A stretch of DNA of 64,000 nt from an uncultured Clostridia bacterium (GCA_944391625.1 CALXUG010000007.1:1-64000); one strand, 5' to 3'; shown: positions 8,206 through 17,270, counted from the first letter of the stretch. Program-made: numbers and translations. The notes: generated by a model not told the origin, from the sequence alone.

Positions 8206-9609
8206 GTGGCCTATATCTCTAGTGAAGTTCAAGGAAAATTAAGTAAGGGTACGTATGTGAAATGGGCTATCGTACTTGCTGTAGCAGTTATGCTTTCGCT
8301 CATTCCGGTTAATGATGTATTTACAAGTCAGATACGGTTATTTTTCATTATTACAATAACAACAATTTTAATTGTTGCATTTGAATTAGTAGATATCATC
8401 GTACCATCTATTTTGATGTTATTTGCATATTCTTTAACAGGTTTGGCCCCAACAGAAGTTGCATTTCAGGGTTTTACCTCGCCGACAACATTTGTTACAG
8501 TTGGTGTATTAGCGTTAATTGCTGCGTTAGAGGAATCAGGCTTATTGACCAGAGTGTCTTATTGGTGTATGGCGCGTTTAGGCGGTTCTTATAGAGGTAT
8601 GATCTGGGGAATGTTCCTTGTTGGTGTTGTTACAAGTGCGATTACCATGGGAAATTCGGCAGTTTTAGTTGGTGCATTCGCACTGGGGATTGTAGTTGCC
8701 ATGAAACTGGAAGGAACTAGAATGGCAGCAGCACTTGGTTTGGTTGTTTGTTTGGGCTCCTGTTCTGTTAGATGTATTATTTATTCTCCAACCTTAATTA
8801 TTGTTCAGGTAGCGCAATCTCAGTCTGTATTAGGTGCTGACTATGCGTTAACCCCAGCTGGTGTATTCCTGCATAACTGGCCGTTATTTATTCCTATTAT
8901 CTTTATGGTTTGGCTTGTTTCTAAAATGTATAAACCGGAAAGAACACTTGATGGTAAAGATTATTTCATCCAAAAATCTCGTGAATTAGGCATTGTGACT
9001 GCGAAAGAGAAGAAAACGATTGTCGTATTAACACTTATTGTTGCTTGGATGTTATTGGGTAGTAAGATGCCAATTCCAGGGGATTTTGCGTTAATTTTGT
9101 TACCATGGTTATTATATTTCCCTGGCATGCATATTGCGGATGCGAATACACTCAAGAAGATTAACTTTAGTTTGGTATTTTTTGTACCAGCTTGTTTTGG
9201 TATCGGTAGTGTAGCCAGTGCATTGGGGATTGGTGATTTAATTGCACAACAGATGATGCCAATGTTAGAAGGTTTTAGTTCCTATGGTGTGTTGATGATT
9301 TTCTATATTATTACTATGGTTTTGAATTTAATTATGACTCCTTATGCGCTTCATGCCAGTTTAACAATTCCTTTCCTACAAGTTGGTATGCCATTCGGTA
9401 TTGATCCATTAGCAATCAACTATATGTTAATGCATGGTGCTGACGCTATTTTTATGCCATATGAATATACGTTGTATTTAGTAATCTTTGCGTTTGGGAT
9501 GTTCAAAATGTCTGACTTTATCAAAGTTATGACTATCAAGGTAGTTGTTTATTTAATATTTATGGCAGTAGTTTTATTACCATATTGGAATTTGTTGGGT
9601 TTGTGGTAA
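8206..9609 (+). CDS. SLC13/DASS-type permease
   Basis: A 467-residue membrane protein with about 11-12 predicted spans, related to divalent-anion:Na+ symporters. It is clearly paralogous to the product at 35880: both begin with a short Ser/Lys-rich leader, then a first span ending in IP-x-ND, and share LGSC-x-x-R in the middle and an FMPYE/FLPYE motif near the C terminus. The GTG at 8206 touches its purine-rich GAGAGG site, so an internal GTG at 8257 behind AAGGG is an alternative start. It probably imports the organic acid handled by the upstream reductases (inference). Confidence 0.8.
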   Translation: MAYISSEVQGKLSKGTYVKWAIVLAVAVMLSLIPVNDVFTSQIRLFFIITITTILIVAFELVDIIVPSILMLFAYSLTGLAPTEVAFQGFTSPTTFVTVGVLALIAALEESGLLTRVSYWCMARLGGSYRGMIWGMFLVGVVTSAITMGNSAVLVGAFALGIVVAMKLEGTRMAAALGLVVCLGSCSVRCIIYSPTLIIVQVAQSQSVLGADYALTPAGVFLHNWPLFIPIIFMVWLVSKMYKPERTLDGKDYFIQKSRELGIVTAKEKKTIVVLTLIVAWMLLGSKMPIPGDFALILLPWLLYFPGMHIADANTLKKINFSLVFFVPACFGIGSVASALGIGDLIAQQMMPMLEGFSSYGVLMIFYIITMVLNLIMTPYALHASLTIPFLQVGMPFGIDPLAINYMLMHGADAIFMPYEYTLYLVIFAFGMFKMSDFIKVMTIKVVVYLIFMAVVLLPYWNLLGLW

Positions 9610-9640
9610 AAAATTAGATTAAAGTTATAGTATTTCAATC

Positions 9641-9692
9641 AAAAACTCCTTATTGTGTCATCATTAAAACTGTAACACAATGAGGAGTTTTT
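9641..9692. terminator. Bidirectional terminator
   Basis: An 18-bp near-perfect stem (9641-9658 with 9675-9692) with A-rich and T-rich ends on both sides. It serves the converging permease (+) and LysR (-) genes. Confidence 0.85.
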
Positions 9693-9693
9693 G

Positions 9694-10623
9694 CTAGTCA
9701 ATATGCCAAATCTCTGTTAAATAATCGGTAAAAAATTGGAGGAAGTATCTATTAATTGGAGATAGTTGTTGATTTCGATGACTTAAATAACCAAATTGGC
9801 AAGAAGCATCATCACTAATAGGGATGATTTTTAATGGGCTTATAGTACTTTTTGTTGCAGCGGTGGCATTGGGGAAATAATTTAAACCAATTCCTAGACC
9901 AGAAAGTAACATTTCATCATAAATTGCCTTGTTTCTTACAAACAGTGTTTGAAATGGCACATCAACACAGTCTAATAAATCATCGAAATATGAGCGTTCT
10001 TCTTGATTGCGATGAATGATTAGAATGGGATATTGTTGTAATGATTTTAAGGAAATTGATGCAGAAGATGCAATAGGAAAACTTGGATGTACTTGACAAT
10101 AAGGATACATTGTAAAAAGAGAATGGAATTCAAAAATCTTATGCATTTCGGTTGAGGGATAGTTACTAAAAAAACTATCATCTGTCAAAGCGAATTCTTT
10201 TGGCTCGTCCAACATCTTTTGGCAGGCCACCTCACTGCGGATGATTTCTGGATTTAAATAAATATTAGGATGTTTTTTTTGCAAGCGAACCGCTATTTGC
10301 GGCATAACAAGTTCGGATACCCAAAGACAGGAATAAAAAGAAAGCTCACCGGAAAAATTAGATGTGGTTTCCAGTTGCTGTGTCTTTTGCAGAGAATGGA
10401 TCAAATTAAAAAATGTTTGTGCACCATCAACAATTTTATTGCCTTCTTCAGTGAGCCAACTGCCGCGATGTGCCCGTTCTAAAAGTTGGATGCCCAATTC
10501 ATTTTCAAGAGATTTGATAGATAGGCTTAAGGCGGAACGTGTAAGATGTAAGCGTTCACTAGCTTCTGAAATAGAATGTGTTTTACTGATTTCAATTAAA
10601 TATTCGAGCTGTTCAGTACGCAT
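9694..10623 (-). CDS. LysR-type transcriptional regulator
   Basis: A 309-residue LysR regulator. The N-terminal winged helix-turn-helix (about residues 1-60) contains the usual A-S-x-x-L-x-x-(T/S)-x-x-x-x-S-x-x-I pattern; the rest is a periplasmic-binding-protein-like effector domain. It converges with the permease/reductase unit and is the nearest candidate for binding the T-N11-A boxes at 231 and 5987 (inference). It resembles the second LysR protein at 17327 in its N-terminal domain. Confidence 0.9.
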   Translation of the reverse strand: MRTEQLEYLIEISKTHSISEASERLHLTRSALSLSIKSLENELGIQLLERAHRGSWLTEEGNKIVDGAQTFFNLIHSLQKTQQLETTSNFSGELSFYSCLWVSELVMPQIAVRLQKKHPNIYLNPEIIRSEVACQKMLDEPKEFALTDDSFFSNYPSTEMHKIFEFHSLFTMYPYCQVHPSFPIASSASISLKSLQQYPILIIHRNQEERSYFDDLLDCVDVPFQTLFVRNKAIYDEMLLSGLGIGLNYFPNATAATKSTISPLKIIPISDDASCQFGYLSHRNQQLSPINRYFLQFFTDYLTEIWHID

Positions 10624-10818
10624 ATGTTTTCCTCCATAGTATTAGTATGAATATAACGAACTGTTAGAATACGATTCATAATATGAAACCCATTATAATA
10701 TATCTTGATGTACATATCAATGCAAAAATATAGTGAAAAATTAACTCAATTTATGGTATAGAATGCTGTATATAAATGGAACTATAATGTATTTATAAAA
10801 ACATGGAGGAAATACATT

Positions 10819-10998
10819 ATGGACAAATTTATTATAGTTCCCAAAGAAGAAAAAGCTGTTACCATGACGATTCGGATAGACAAAACTGTGCAGGAGCAGT
10901 ATAACGAGCTTTCTGCCAAGACCAATCGCTCAAGAAATGAGCTGATTAATTTAGCATTGCAATATGCGCTTAATAACATGGAAATTAAAGAAAAATAA
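10819..10998 (+). CDS. Ribbon-helix-helix (CopG/Arc-type) protein
   Basis: A 59-residue protein. Residues 15-20 (TMTIRI) would form the DNA-contacting beta strand, followed by helices 22-34 and 38-52, with the NRSRNELI turn typical of the fold. GGAGGA lies 8 bp before the ATG and a strong terminator follows, so it is a one-gene unit. No partner toxin gene is adjacent, which argues against a toxin-antitoxin pair; it is more likely a small DNA-binding repressor. Target unknown. Confidence 0.78.
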   Translation: MDKFIIVPKEEKAVTMTIRIDKTVQEQYNELSAKTNRSRNELINLALQYALNNMEIKEK

Positions 10999-11014
10999 TA
11001 AAGTTTATAAAAAC

Positions 11015-11057
11015 AAACAGGTCTTGACAGTATTAAAAATGTTGTCAAGACCTGTTT
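11015..11057 (+). terminator. Terminator-like hairpin
   Basis: A perfect 15-bp inverted repeat (11015-11029 with 11043-11057) ends with TTTGCTTTTG just after the ribbon-helix-helix gene. The RsiV-like pseudogene runs up to it from the other side. Confidence 0.75.
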
Positions 11058-11357
11058 GCTTTTGTCCTCTGCCATACGGATGTGCATTTGCTGGTGAATT
11101 TTTTTGCTGGTAGTAGTGACATGGCCATTGCCCAAGATATCCTGCAGGTTGAGCAGCTCATTGGTTTGCAAGTCGATATTGTAGTAATGCTACTCTGCCG
11201 AGGACGCATTCCAGTTACCGGTGGAAGTGACCACAAAAGACAAATACTGCTCATTTTAATCTATGGTAGTGCGCAGATCATGGGTTTTTCATTCAGCTTC
11301 TGTACCGCCGGTGGCAATAAATGCATCATGATAAAAAACAATACTTCCATACACAAA
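11043..11357 (-). pseudogene. RsiV/PdaC-like DUF3298 protein remnant
   Basis: The minus-strand frame that reads through this stretch gives a recognisable piece of the DUF3298 domain found in RsiV anti-sigma factors and PdaC-type deacetylases: EQYLSFVVTSTGNW, then HYYNIDLQTNELLNLQDILG, then the end of the helix that follows. The frame is broken by three in-frame stops: TGA (11289-11291), TAA (11256-11258) and TAG (11190-11192). Both ends of the gene are missing, with no start codon or signal peptide upstream and no C-terminal beta region. Clearly non-functional. The family assignment rests on recalled motif similarity. Confidence 0.65.
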
Positions 11358-11400
11358 TCCCCCTATCGACAGCATTCATTTGCCATCGAGAGGGGGTTTT
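11355..11400 (+). terminator. Terminator-like hairpin
   Basis: A 15-bp stem with two mismatches (11355-11369 with 11386-11400) is followed by GTTTTTTG on the plus strand. It lies between the pseudogene and the carbohydrate-binding lipoprotein gene and may also stop transcription arriving from the latter. Confidence 0.55.
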
Positions 11401-11449
11401 GTTTTTTGTCACTTTTATGCAATGGTGTAGTTACAGTATTATAATTTAT

Positions 11450-13006
11450 TTATCCTTCGTACGGGGCTACGTCTTGGAATACACGGCTGTCAGCAGTGAT
11501 GGTAAATTCAATGGATTGCTGAGCAGATGGGTCATAGTTGGTACCCGGTTTCTGCGGTGCTTGGTCCGGCTTGGCGCCATCGGCCGGCTGTTCCGGAGCA
11601 TTGTCCGGTTTGGCTCCGTCTGCTGGCGGTTCCGGTGCATCTTCAGGTTTTACGCCGTCAGCAGGGGCTTCTGGAGCAGCTTCTGCATCAGCGGCATCTG
11701 TTCCGGAAGCGGATGGGTTATCTGTCGCTTCTTGCTGTGCAGGCGGTTCAGGGCGCTGTGTGTCGGATGCTTGTTCTTCGCCGGCTTCTTTTGGTGGTTG
11801 ACCGCCAGGCTGACCGCCTGGTGTCATGGCGGTGCCGTCAGAAGTACCGCGGTGAGCCAGCTGGGTGCCGTTGGTGTAGTCGGACACCTCTGTGTAAATA
11901 CCGTTGGTGATATTGCCGGTTAATGTACCGCCGCTATATAAATAGTAGGTTTCGCCGTCTTTTAAGTCAGGAGATGAAAATTCCAGGATAGAAAACGCAT
12001 TGGCCGGTGTATAGGCCAACAGATAGTTTCCGTCTGCGTCGGTGATGACCAGCGGCGTGTTGGCTGTTTGCGCATCAGCAAAATAGAATTGGGCAAATTG
12101 CTGTGTGGATTCGTCAGAAATTTCCTCATACATATTGCCTGTTGCGCAGACGGTCCCACCATTGATGACAACTCCCAAATCAGCATCCAAACCGCTGTCC
12201 TGGCTGGTGCTATGGGCTTGCGCTGCCACAAAGCCGCCGTTGATATAAATATAACCGTTGGAGTCTATCCCGTCGCCTTCCTCACCGTTCTGCACAGAAC
12301 AGTTCAGGATACCGTCATTGATGGTAATGGCAGAAACGCCATCTTCACTGGCATTGAGGGTATCATCCTGAGACACAATTCCAATGGTGCCGTTATTTAT
12401 GGTCAAATGCAGTTTGGATTCGATTCCTTCTTTATCACCGGAAACCTGCAGCTCGCCTGTTCCGTCAATTTGCAGGGAAACATTGGAGGAGATGGCGCCA
12501 TCATTTTTAATTTCGGTGCCGGTTTCATCGGTATACTTGGCAATGTGAGAGCCGGTGATCTGATTTACCGAACCGTCAGCCAGTGTGATAGTTGCTCCGG
12601 CAGTTCCAACCTCCTGTTGGTCTGCTGCATCCTCAAAAAGAATTGCAGGAGCTGTTCGGCAGCTGATGCTGGCATTATCTAAAATCAGATTGACTTCTTG
12701 CTCCGGCGCGGTAACCCGAATCTGCGCGTCGGTAATGCTGCCGGACAATTGGTATGTGCCGGCCTGTGTGATATTGATAACGGTGTTGGCAATGTCCTGA
12801 TTATCTTCAGATACGTCATCATGGGTTTCTGTTTGGGTGGTCAGGTAAACTGCTTGACTGGTATCCTGGCTGATGGTTTGTCCCTCTACGGTAATTTCCG
12901 AATCGGAAAGGGCAATGGCGGTGGTATCGGATGCCGCTGTGCCTGTGCAGCCGCAGAAAAGCAATCCAACTGTCAGTAATGTTGGAACAAAAAATTGTTT
13001 TTTCAT
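11450..13006 (-). CDS. Carbohydrate-binding (Cthe_2159-like) lipoprotein
   Basis: A 518-residue secreted lipoprotein. The signal peptide ends at a lipobox with Cys20. Residues about 70-360 are rich in short beta repeats with INGG/INDG and D-G-I-D-S motifs (for example EGDGIDSNGYIYINGG), which match the PF14262 family. Its founder, Cthe_2159, is a calcium-containing beta-helix protein that binds cellulose-like and pectic polysaccharides. Residues about 395-495 are Pro/Ala/Glu-rich and hold about three imperfect copies of a PEPPADGAKPDNA unit, probably a wall-spanning linker. An AAAGGATC site precedes the ATG. It lies divergent from galE. The ligand is unknown. Confidence 0.82.
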   Translation of the reverse strand: MKKQFFVPTLLTVGLLFCGCTGTAASDTTAIALSDSEITVEGQTISQDTSQAVYLTTQTETHDDVSEDNQDIANTVINITQAGTYQLSGSITDAQIRVTAPEQEVNLILDNASISCRTAPAILFEDAADQQEVGTAGATITLADGSVNQITGSHIAKYTDETGTEIKNDGAISSNVSLQIDGTGELQVSGDKEGIESKLHLTINNGTIGIVSQDDTLNASEDGVSAITINDGILNCSVQNGEEGDGIDSNGYIYINGGFVAAQAHSTSQDSGLDADLGVVINGGTVCATGNMYEEISDESTQQFAQFYFADAQTANTPLVITDADGNYLLAYTPANAFSILEFSSPDLKDGETYYLYSGGTLTGNITNGIYTEVSDYTNGTQLAHRGTSDGTAMTPGGQPGGQPPKEAGEEQASDTQRPEPPAQQEATDNPSASGTDAADAEAAPEAPADGVKPEDAPEPPADGAKPDNAPEQPADGAKPDQAPQKPGTNYDPSAQQSIEFTITADSRVFQDVAPYEG

Positions 13007-13135
13007 AAATAAAGATCCTTTCTGTCTATTTGTAAAAGTTTTGTAAAGAATGAACTCAGTATAATAACCCTGTGTGATAATGCTGTGAAGAAACAGAAAA
13101 GTTTTTTTGAAATTTTCACAGAATACGAAATCCTG

Positions 13136-13164
13136 TTGGACAGGGCTGTGAATTATGATAAAAT
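13136..13164 (+). promoter_or_regulatory. Candidate sigma-A promoter of galE
   Basis: TTGGAC (13136-13141), a 17-bp spacer, TAAAAT (13159-13164), about 80 bp upstream of galE. Confidence 0.5.
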
Positions 13165-13247
13165 AGAATACAAGGGTTGTGTTAGCAGCCCATGATAAAA
13201 AATGTATTGTGAATTTTTTAGTTTGTTTTTAAAGAGAGGGTTTTTAT

Positions 13248-14261
13248 ATGCGTATTTTAGTAGCTGGAGGCGCTGGATATATTGGCAGTCATACTTGTCT
13301 TGTGCTGTTGGAGGCCGGCCATGATGTTATTGTGGCAGATAATCTGTGCAACAGCAAAGAGGAATCGCTGCGGCGGGTAGAAGCGTTAACCGGCAAAAAA
13401 ATTATTTTTTATCCGGTGGATGTAACAGAAGAAGCTGCTGTAGAAACGATTTTTTCCCAGCAGCAGATTGATGGTGTAATCCATTTTGCAGGACTAAAGG
13501 CAGTGGGCGAGTCGGTAGAACAGCCGGTACGGTATTATTATAATAATGTGGTCAGCACATTGACATTGTGCAAGGTGATGCAGCGTCATGGTGTCAATAA
13601 ATTTGTGTTCAGTTCGTCGGCCACAGTGTACGGCGAGAACCAAATTCCCTTTGTGGAAACCATGAATTTGCTGCCTACCACCAATCCTTATGGAGAAACC
13701 AAGGTGATGAGCGAACGCATTCTGCGCGATGTGGCAGCGGTTCAGCCGGAGTGGTCCGTTGCGCTGCTGCGGTATTTCAATCCCATTGGCGCCCATGAAA
13801 GCGGCAGAATCGGTGAAGATCCCCAGGGGATTCCCAATAATTTAATGCCTTATATCACCCAGGTGGCCAGCGGCAAACGGGAACGGCTGCGGGTGTGGGG
13901 CAATGATTATCCCACTGTAGACGGCACCGGTGTGCGGGATTATATCCATGTGATGGATCTGGCAGAGGGCCATGTGAAAGCGCTGGAAAAACTATGCGAG
14001 GAAAAAGGTGTGCAGATCTATAATCTAGGGACCGGCCATGGTGTCAGTGTGCTGGAACTGGTGCATGCCTTTGAAAAAGCCAATGGGTTGACTATTCCTT
14101 ATGATATTTGTCAGCGTCGTGCTGGTGACATTGCAGAATTTTATGCCGATGCTTCCAAAGCTGAACGGGAGATGAACTGGAAGGCTAAACGCACCATTGA
14201 GGATATGTGCCGCGATTCCTGGAACTGGCAAAAACAAAATCCGCAGGGCTATGTGGAATAA
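13248..14261 (+). CDS. galE: UDP-glucose 4-epimerase
   Basis: A 337-residue protein of usual GalE length. It has the NAD-binding GGAGYIGSH at residues 7-15, SSATVYG and the catalytic Tyr/Lys of YGETK (about 149-153), and FNPIGAH typical of GalE. It interconverts UDP-glucose and UDP-galactose in the cytosol, supplying galactose for surface polysaccharides or feeding galactose into glycolysis. Followed 69 bp later by pgi, with which it may share a transcript. GAGAGGG ribosome binding site. Confidence 0.95.
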   Translation: MRILVAGGAGYIGSHTCLVLLEAGHDVIVADNLCNSKEESLRRVEALTGKKIIFYPVDVTEEAAVETIFSQQQIDGVIHFAGLKAVGESVEQPVRYYYNNVVSTLTLCKVMQRHGVNKFVFSSSATVYGENQIPFVETMNLLPTTNPYGETKVMSERILRDVAAVQPEWSVALLRYFNPIGAHESGRIGEDPQGIPNNLMPYITQVASGKRERLRVWGNDYPTVDGTGVRDYIHVMDLAEGHVKALEKLCEEKGVQIYNLGTGHGVSVLELVHAFEKANGLTIPYDICQRRAGDIAEFYADASKAEREMNWKAKRTIEDMCRDSWNWQKQNPQGYVE

Positions 14262-14330
14262 AAGTTTGCACATGTGTTTCAAAAAGAAGATATATAACTA
14301 TATACGATGAAGAAAAAGGAGAGATTGAAC

Positions 14331-15620
14331 ATGTCTGAAATTAGAGTTGATATTTCTGATGCCATTGCGCAGCTGCCGGTGGCAGAGTATCAGGAAAAAA
14401 TAAATGCCATTCATGCGCAGCTGCACAGCGGTCAAGATGGCTACACCGGTTGGGTAGACTATCCAACACAGGTGGAAGGGGAACTGGTATGGCAGATTAT
14501 GACCACTGCCTGGAAAATTCAAAAGCAGTGTACTGCATTTGTAGTCATTGGTGTGGGCGGTTCTTATCTGGGCGCAAAAGCCTGCCTGGAATTGCTGCAA
14601 TCCCCATTTTACAATGAATTTTTTGCCAAAGAACGCAATCTGCCTAAAATTTATTTTGCCGGACATCATTTGAGCAGTGTATATTATCATGAGCTGTTCC
14701 ACCGTTTGCAGAAAGAGGAAGTGGCTGTGTGCGTTATCTCCCGTTCCGGTGCAACACTGGAGCCTATGGTTATTTTTGAAATGTTCAAAAAATTCATGGC
14801 AGATAAATACGGTGATGCTGCCAAAGACCGTATCTATGTAGTAACTGGCAGCAAAGGCAAGCTGCGGGACGAAGCAGTAGAAAAAGGATATACCACCTTT
14901 GATGTACCGGATGATATTGTAGGACGGTTTTCTGTTTTAACACCGGTAGGTTTGCTGCCTATTGCTGTAGCCGGCATTGATCTGGAAGCTGTGCTGCAGG
15001 GGGCTCGTCAGGCGCAGGCAGCCTGTATGGATACCGACCTCAATCACAATGATTGTTATCGGTATGCATTGACCCGGTATTTGTTAAAAGAAGAGCAGCA
15101 TAAAAATATGGAAGTATTTGAAGTATACGATGGTAAGCTGCGCTACTTTACCGAATGGCTGAAACAATTATTTGGTGAAAGCGAATGCCAAAACGGGCAA
15201 GGTGTGTTCCCGGTATCTATGCAGATGTCTACCGACCTGCATTCTCTGGGACAGTTCTTGCAGGACGGACGGCAGGACTTCTTTGAAACAGCGGTGATTA
15301 TTGAAGATGTCACCTACGATATTATGCTGCCGGAAGGCATTACTGACCACGCCAAAACATTGCATCAAATGAATCGGATGGTGCGGGAGAGTGTGAAGGA
15401 AGCCCATCTGGAAAATGGTACGCCTAATATTGTGATTACCTTGCCGGAGATTTCTTCCTATTCTTTTGGTAAGATGGTGTATTTCTTTGAAATGGCCTGC
15501 GCAGTTAGCTGTATGCTCAGCGGGCTGGACCCATTTGTGCAGCCGGGCGTAGAACGATACAAAGAAAAATTGCAGACATTATTGAAAAATGATACCATGC
15601 AGACAGCGGAAGTTGAATAA
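14331..15620 (+). CDS. pgi: Glucose-6-phosphate isomerase
   Basis: A 429-residue cytosolic enzyme interconverting glucose-6-phosphate and fructose-6-phosphate. GVGGSYLGAKA and ISRSGATLEP are the SIS-fold phosphosugar-binding motifs, and the length is that of the short bacterial Pgi group. The ATG at 14331 is chosen because AAAGGAGAG lies 8 bp upstream; an in-frame ATG at 14307 would place this site inside the gene. Downstream of galE. Confidence 0.95.
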   Translation: MSEIRVDISDAIAQLPVAEYQEKINAIHAQLHSGQDGYTGWVDYPTQVEGELVWQIMTTAWKIQKQCTAFVVIGVGGSYLGAKACLELLQSPFYNEFFAKERNLPKIYFAGHHLSSVYYHELFHRLQKEEVAVCVISRSGATLEPMVIFEMFKKFMADKYGDAAKDRIYVVTGSKGKLRDEAVEKGYTTFDVPDDIVGRFSVLTPVGLLPIAVAGIDLEAVLQGARQAQAACMDTDLNHNDCYRYALTRYLLKEEQHKNMEVFEVYDGKLRYFTEWLKQLFGESECQNGQGVFPVSMQMSTDLHSLGQFLQDGRQDFFETAVIIEDVTYDIMLPEGITDHAKTLHQMNRMVRESVKEAHLENGTPNIVITLPEISSYSFGKMVYFFEMACAVSCMLSGLDPFVQPGVERYKEKLQTLLKNDTMQTAEVE

Positions 15621-15632
15621 TATGTAATCTAT

Positions 15633-15773
15633 CGGACAATATCTGTTGCAGCGTCCACACGCTGGTCTGGAAATTTCTTGGACTGTCCATCTTAGTCAGA
15701 CTGCGTCTGCCACGATTTGGACAGTCAGCGGAAATCTCCATCCAGAGGTGGACTTTCTGCAAAGATATTGCCC
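15633..15773 (+). repeat. 141-bp long-hairpin repeat, copy 1
   Basis: Starts CGGACAATATCTGTTGCAG and ends CTGCAAAGATATTGCCC, which are imperfect reverse complements. Further nested complementarity (GTCCAC/GTGGAC, GGACTGTCC/GGACAGTC, AGAC-tgc-GTCT) lets the whole element fold as one long hairpin. A near-identical copy is at 18395-18535, and an inverted copy with a different centre is at 32725-32865. No coding function seen. MITE-like or a structured RNA; origin unknown. Confidence 0.85.
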
Positions 15774-15831
15774 TCATGGTGATTTTGAGAAAAGCTACTA
15801 TAAATGGAGTAAGACGATAATAAGATAAAAG

Positions 15832-15868
15832 AAAGCAGGCATTGTCATTGGACAGTGCCTGCTTTTTT
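15832..15868 (+). terminator. Intrinsic terminator
   Basis: A 14-15 bp stem AAAGCAGGCA-TTGTC with its complement, 4-nt loop, ending in TTTTTT. It terminates the galE-pgi unit after the repeat. From here to 16025 the sequence is AT-rich and holds only the MFS gene's upstream region. Confidence 0.85.
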
Positions 15869-16025
15869 GCGCCAATTTTTAATTCAGTGGGGAAACAGCA
15901 GGGGGATAACTTTTTTTTATTATCATATAGAGCAGAAAAGAAATTAATATTGGGAAAATGAACAAATATTAAGTATAATTTATTTAATATATAAATAAAA
16001 TTTTCTAAATAAGGAGGGAACGTAT

Positions 16026-17270
16026 ATGAAACAACATAATTATTTTTATTATGGCATTATCTTTTATTGTTTTGTGCTGATGTTTTTTATTTTTGCCATT
16101 ATAAAAAGCCTGCACAGTCTTTTTTTAGTACCTGTTACAGAGAGTTTGCAGATGGGACGCAGCGACTTTTCTCTCATTTTTACAATTTCCGGCCTTTCTG
16201 TGGCAATTGCGTTGCCGATGATAAGCAAATTGCTGCGCAAGTATTCGGCCAAGTTAATTATCTCCTGCAGTATTTTTATGGTGGCGGGCGGTTTCAGCGC
16301 TTATGCGCTGGCCAGTAAAAGTTGGCATTTCTATTTGATTGCTTTGGTTGTAGGTGCAGGCACGGCGGGCTGTACCAATATGGTGGCATCTTTGCTGATC
16401 AATAATTGGTTTGAAGATAGAAAAGGATTTGCCCTGGGTGTTGCATTTACAGGCAGTGGATTTGGCGCTGCGTTGATTTCACCAATTATGACAAAGCTAC
16501 TGGCGGAATATGGTTGGCAGTTTAGCTATGTTTTTTGGGGCAGTGTGATTGGTATTATTTGTTTACCGTTAACGTGGCTGCTGGCTTATCAAAAACCTGC
16601 CGAACGAGGTGTGCTTCCTTATCGGCAGGAACAAAAGGCAAAGGTGGTAAACCAAACTGTATCAGAAACCGGATTTTTATTGCAGGATATTAAAACAAAA
16701 AGTTTTTTCTGGCTATATCTGGCGGCTATGTTTTTTTGGTCTTTGGCGCTGGGAGGTGTTCATATACATATCCCGGCATATTTGACTGATTTGGGGCACA
16801 GTGCTTCTTTTGTGGCCTTTATATACTCTGCGCAGGCTGTTTGTCTGATTGGTGGAAAATTGGTATTGGGTGTTATTTTTGATGAAAAAGGAAGCAGAGC
16901 AGGTATTTTGTTTATGGCAAGCACCTTTTTGTTGGCTTTGATCTGTTTGTTTCTGTCCCGGCAGTCTGTTTTGGCAATTCTGTTTGCGTTGTTGTATGGA
17001 TGCGGCTCCACTTTTACCAGTGTGGGAATTCCGTATCTGGCCGGGAGTTTTTTTGGTCAGCGTAATTATGCAGAGATTCTCAGCATCGTAAATATGGTTT
17101 ATGTGCTGGGCGCAGCATTAGGTCCTTTTATTTCTGGCAAAATGTATGATATCACAGGCGGCTATGTGCTTATTTGGAAAATAGAACTGGTCCTGTTTGT
17201 GTTATCTGTCATTTTATTATTGTATTTGAAAAATTATCTGGAAAAGCAATCTCAAAAAGGGTTGAAATAG
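16026..17270 (+). CDS. MFS transporter (OFA/MCT-like)
   Basis: A 414-residue major facilitator protein with about 12 predicted spans. Overall arrangement resembles the oxalate/formate antiporter or monocarboxylate-type MFS group: GAGTAGCTNM in span 4 and FGAALISPIM in span 5. A central basic loop follows span 6. Strong AAGGAGGG site. A LysR regulator gene converges on it from downstream and may control it (inference). Probably moves small organic acids; the substrate is not determined. Confidence 0.8.
   Translation: MKQHNYFYYGIIFYCFVLMFFIFAIIKSLHSLFLVPVTESLQMGRSDFSLIFTISGLSVAIALPMISKLLRKYSAKLIISCSIFMVAGGFSAYALASKSWHFYLIALVVGAGTAGCTNMVASLLINNWFEDRKGFALGVAFTGSGFGAALISPIMTKLLAEYGWQFSYVFWGSVIGIICLPLTWLLAYQKPAERGVLPYRQEQKAKVVNQTVSETGFLLQDIKTKSFFWLYLAAMFFWSLALGGVHIHIPAYLTDLGHSASFVAFIYSAQAVCLIGGKLVLGVIFDEKGSRAGILFMASTFLLALICLFLSRQSVLAILFALLYGCGSTFTSVGIPYLAGSFFGQRNYAEILSIVNMVYVLGAALGPFISGKMYDITGGYVLIWKIELVLFVLSVILLLYLKNYLEKQSQKGLK

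Noticed and set aside
10819-11357. Ribbon-helix-helix gene as the antitoxin of a toxin-antitoxin pair
   Set aside because: No adjacent toxin-like gene; the neighbour is an RsiV-like pseudogene on the other strand.
11527-11910. Long plus-strand frames opposite the proline-rich tail of the 11450-13006 lipoprotein
   Set aside because: Mirror frames of a GC-rich repetitive coding stretch; the minus-strand lipoprotein explains the sequence.
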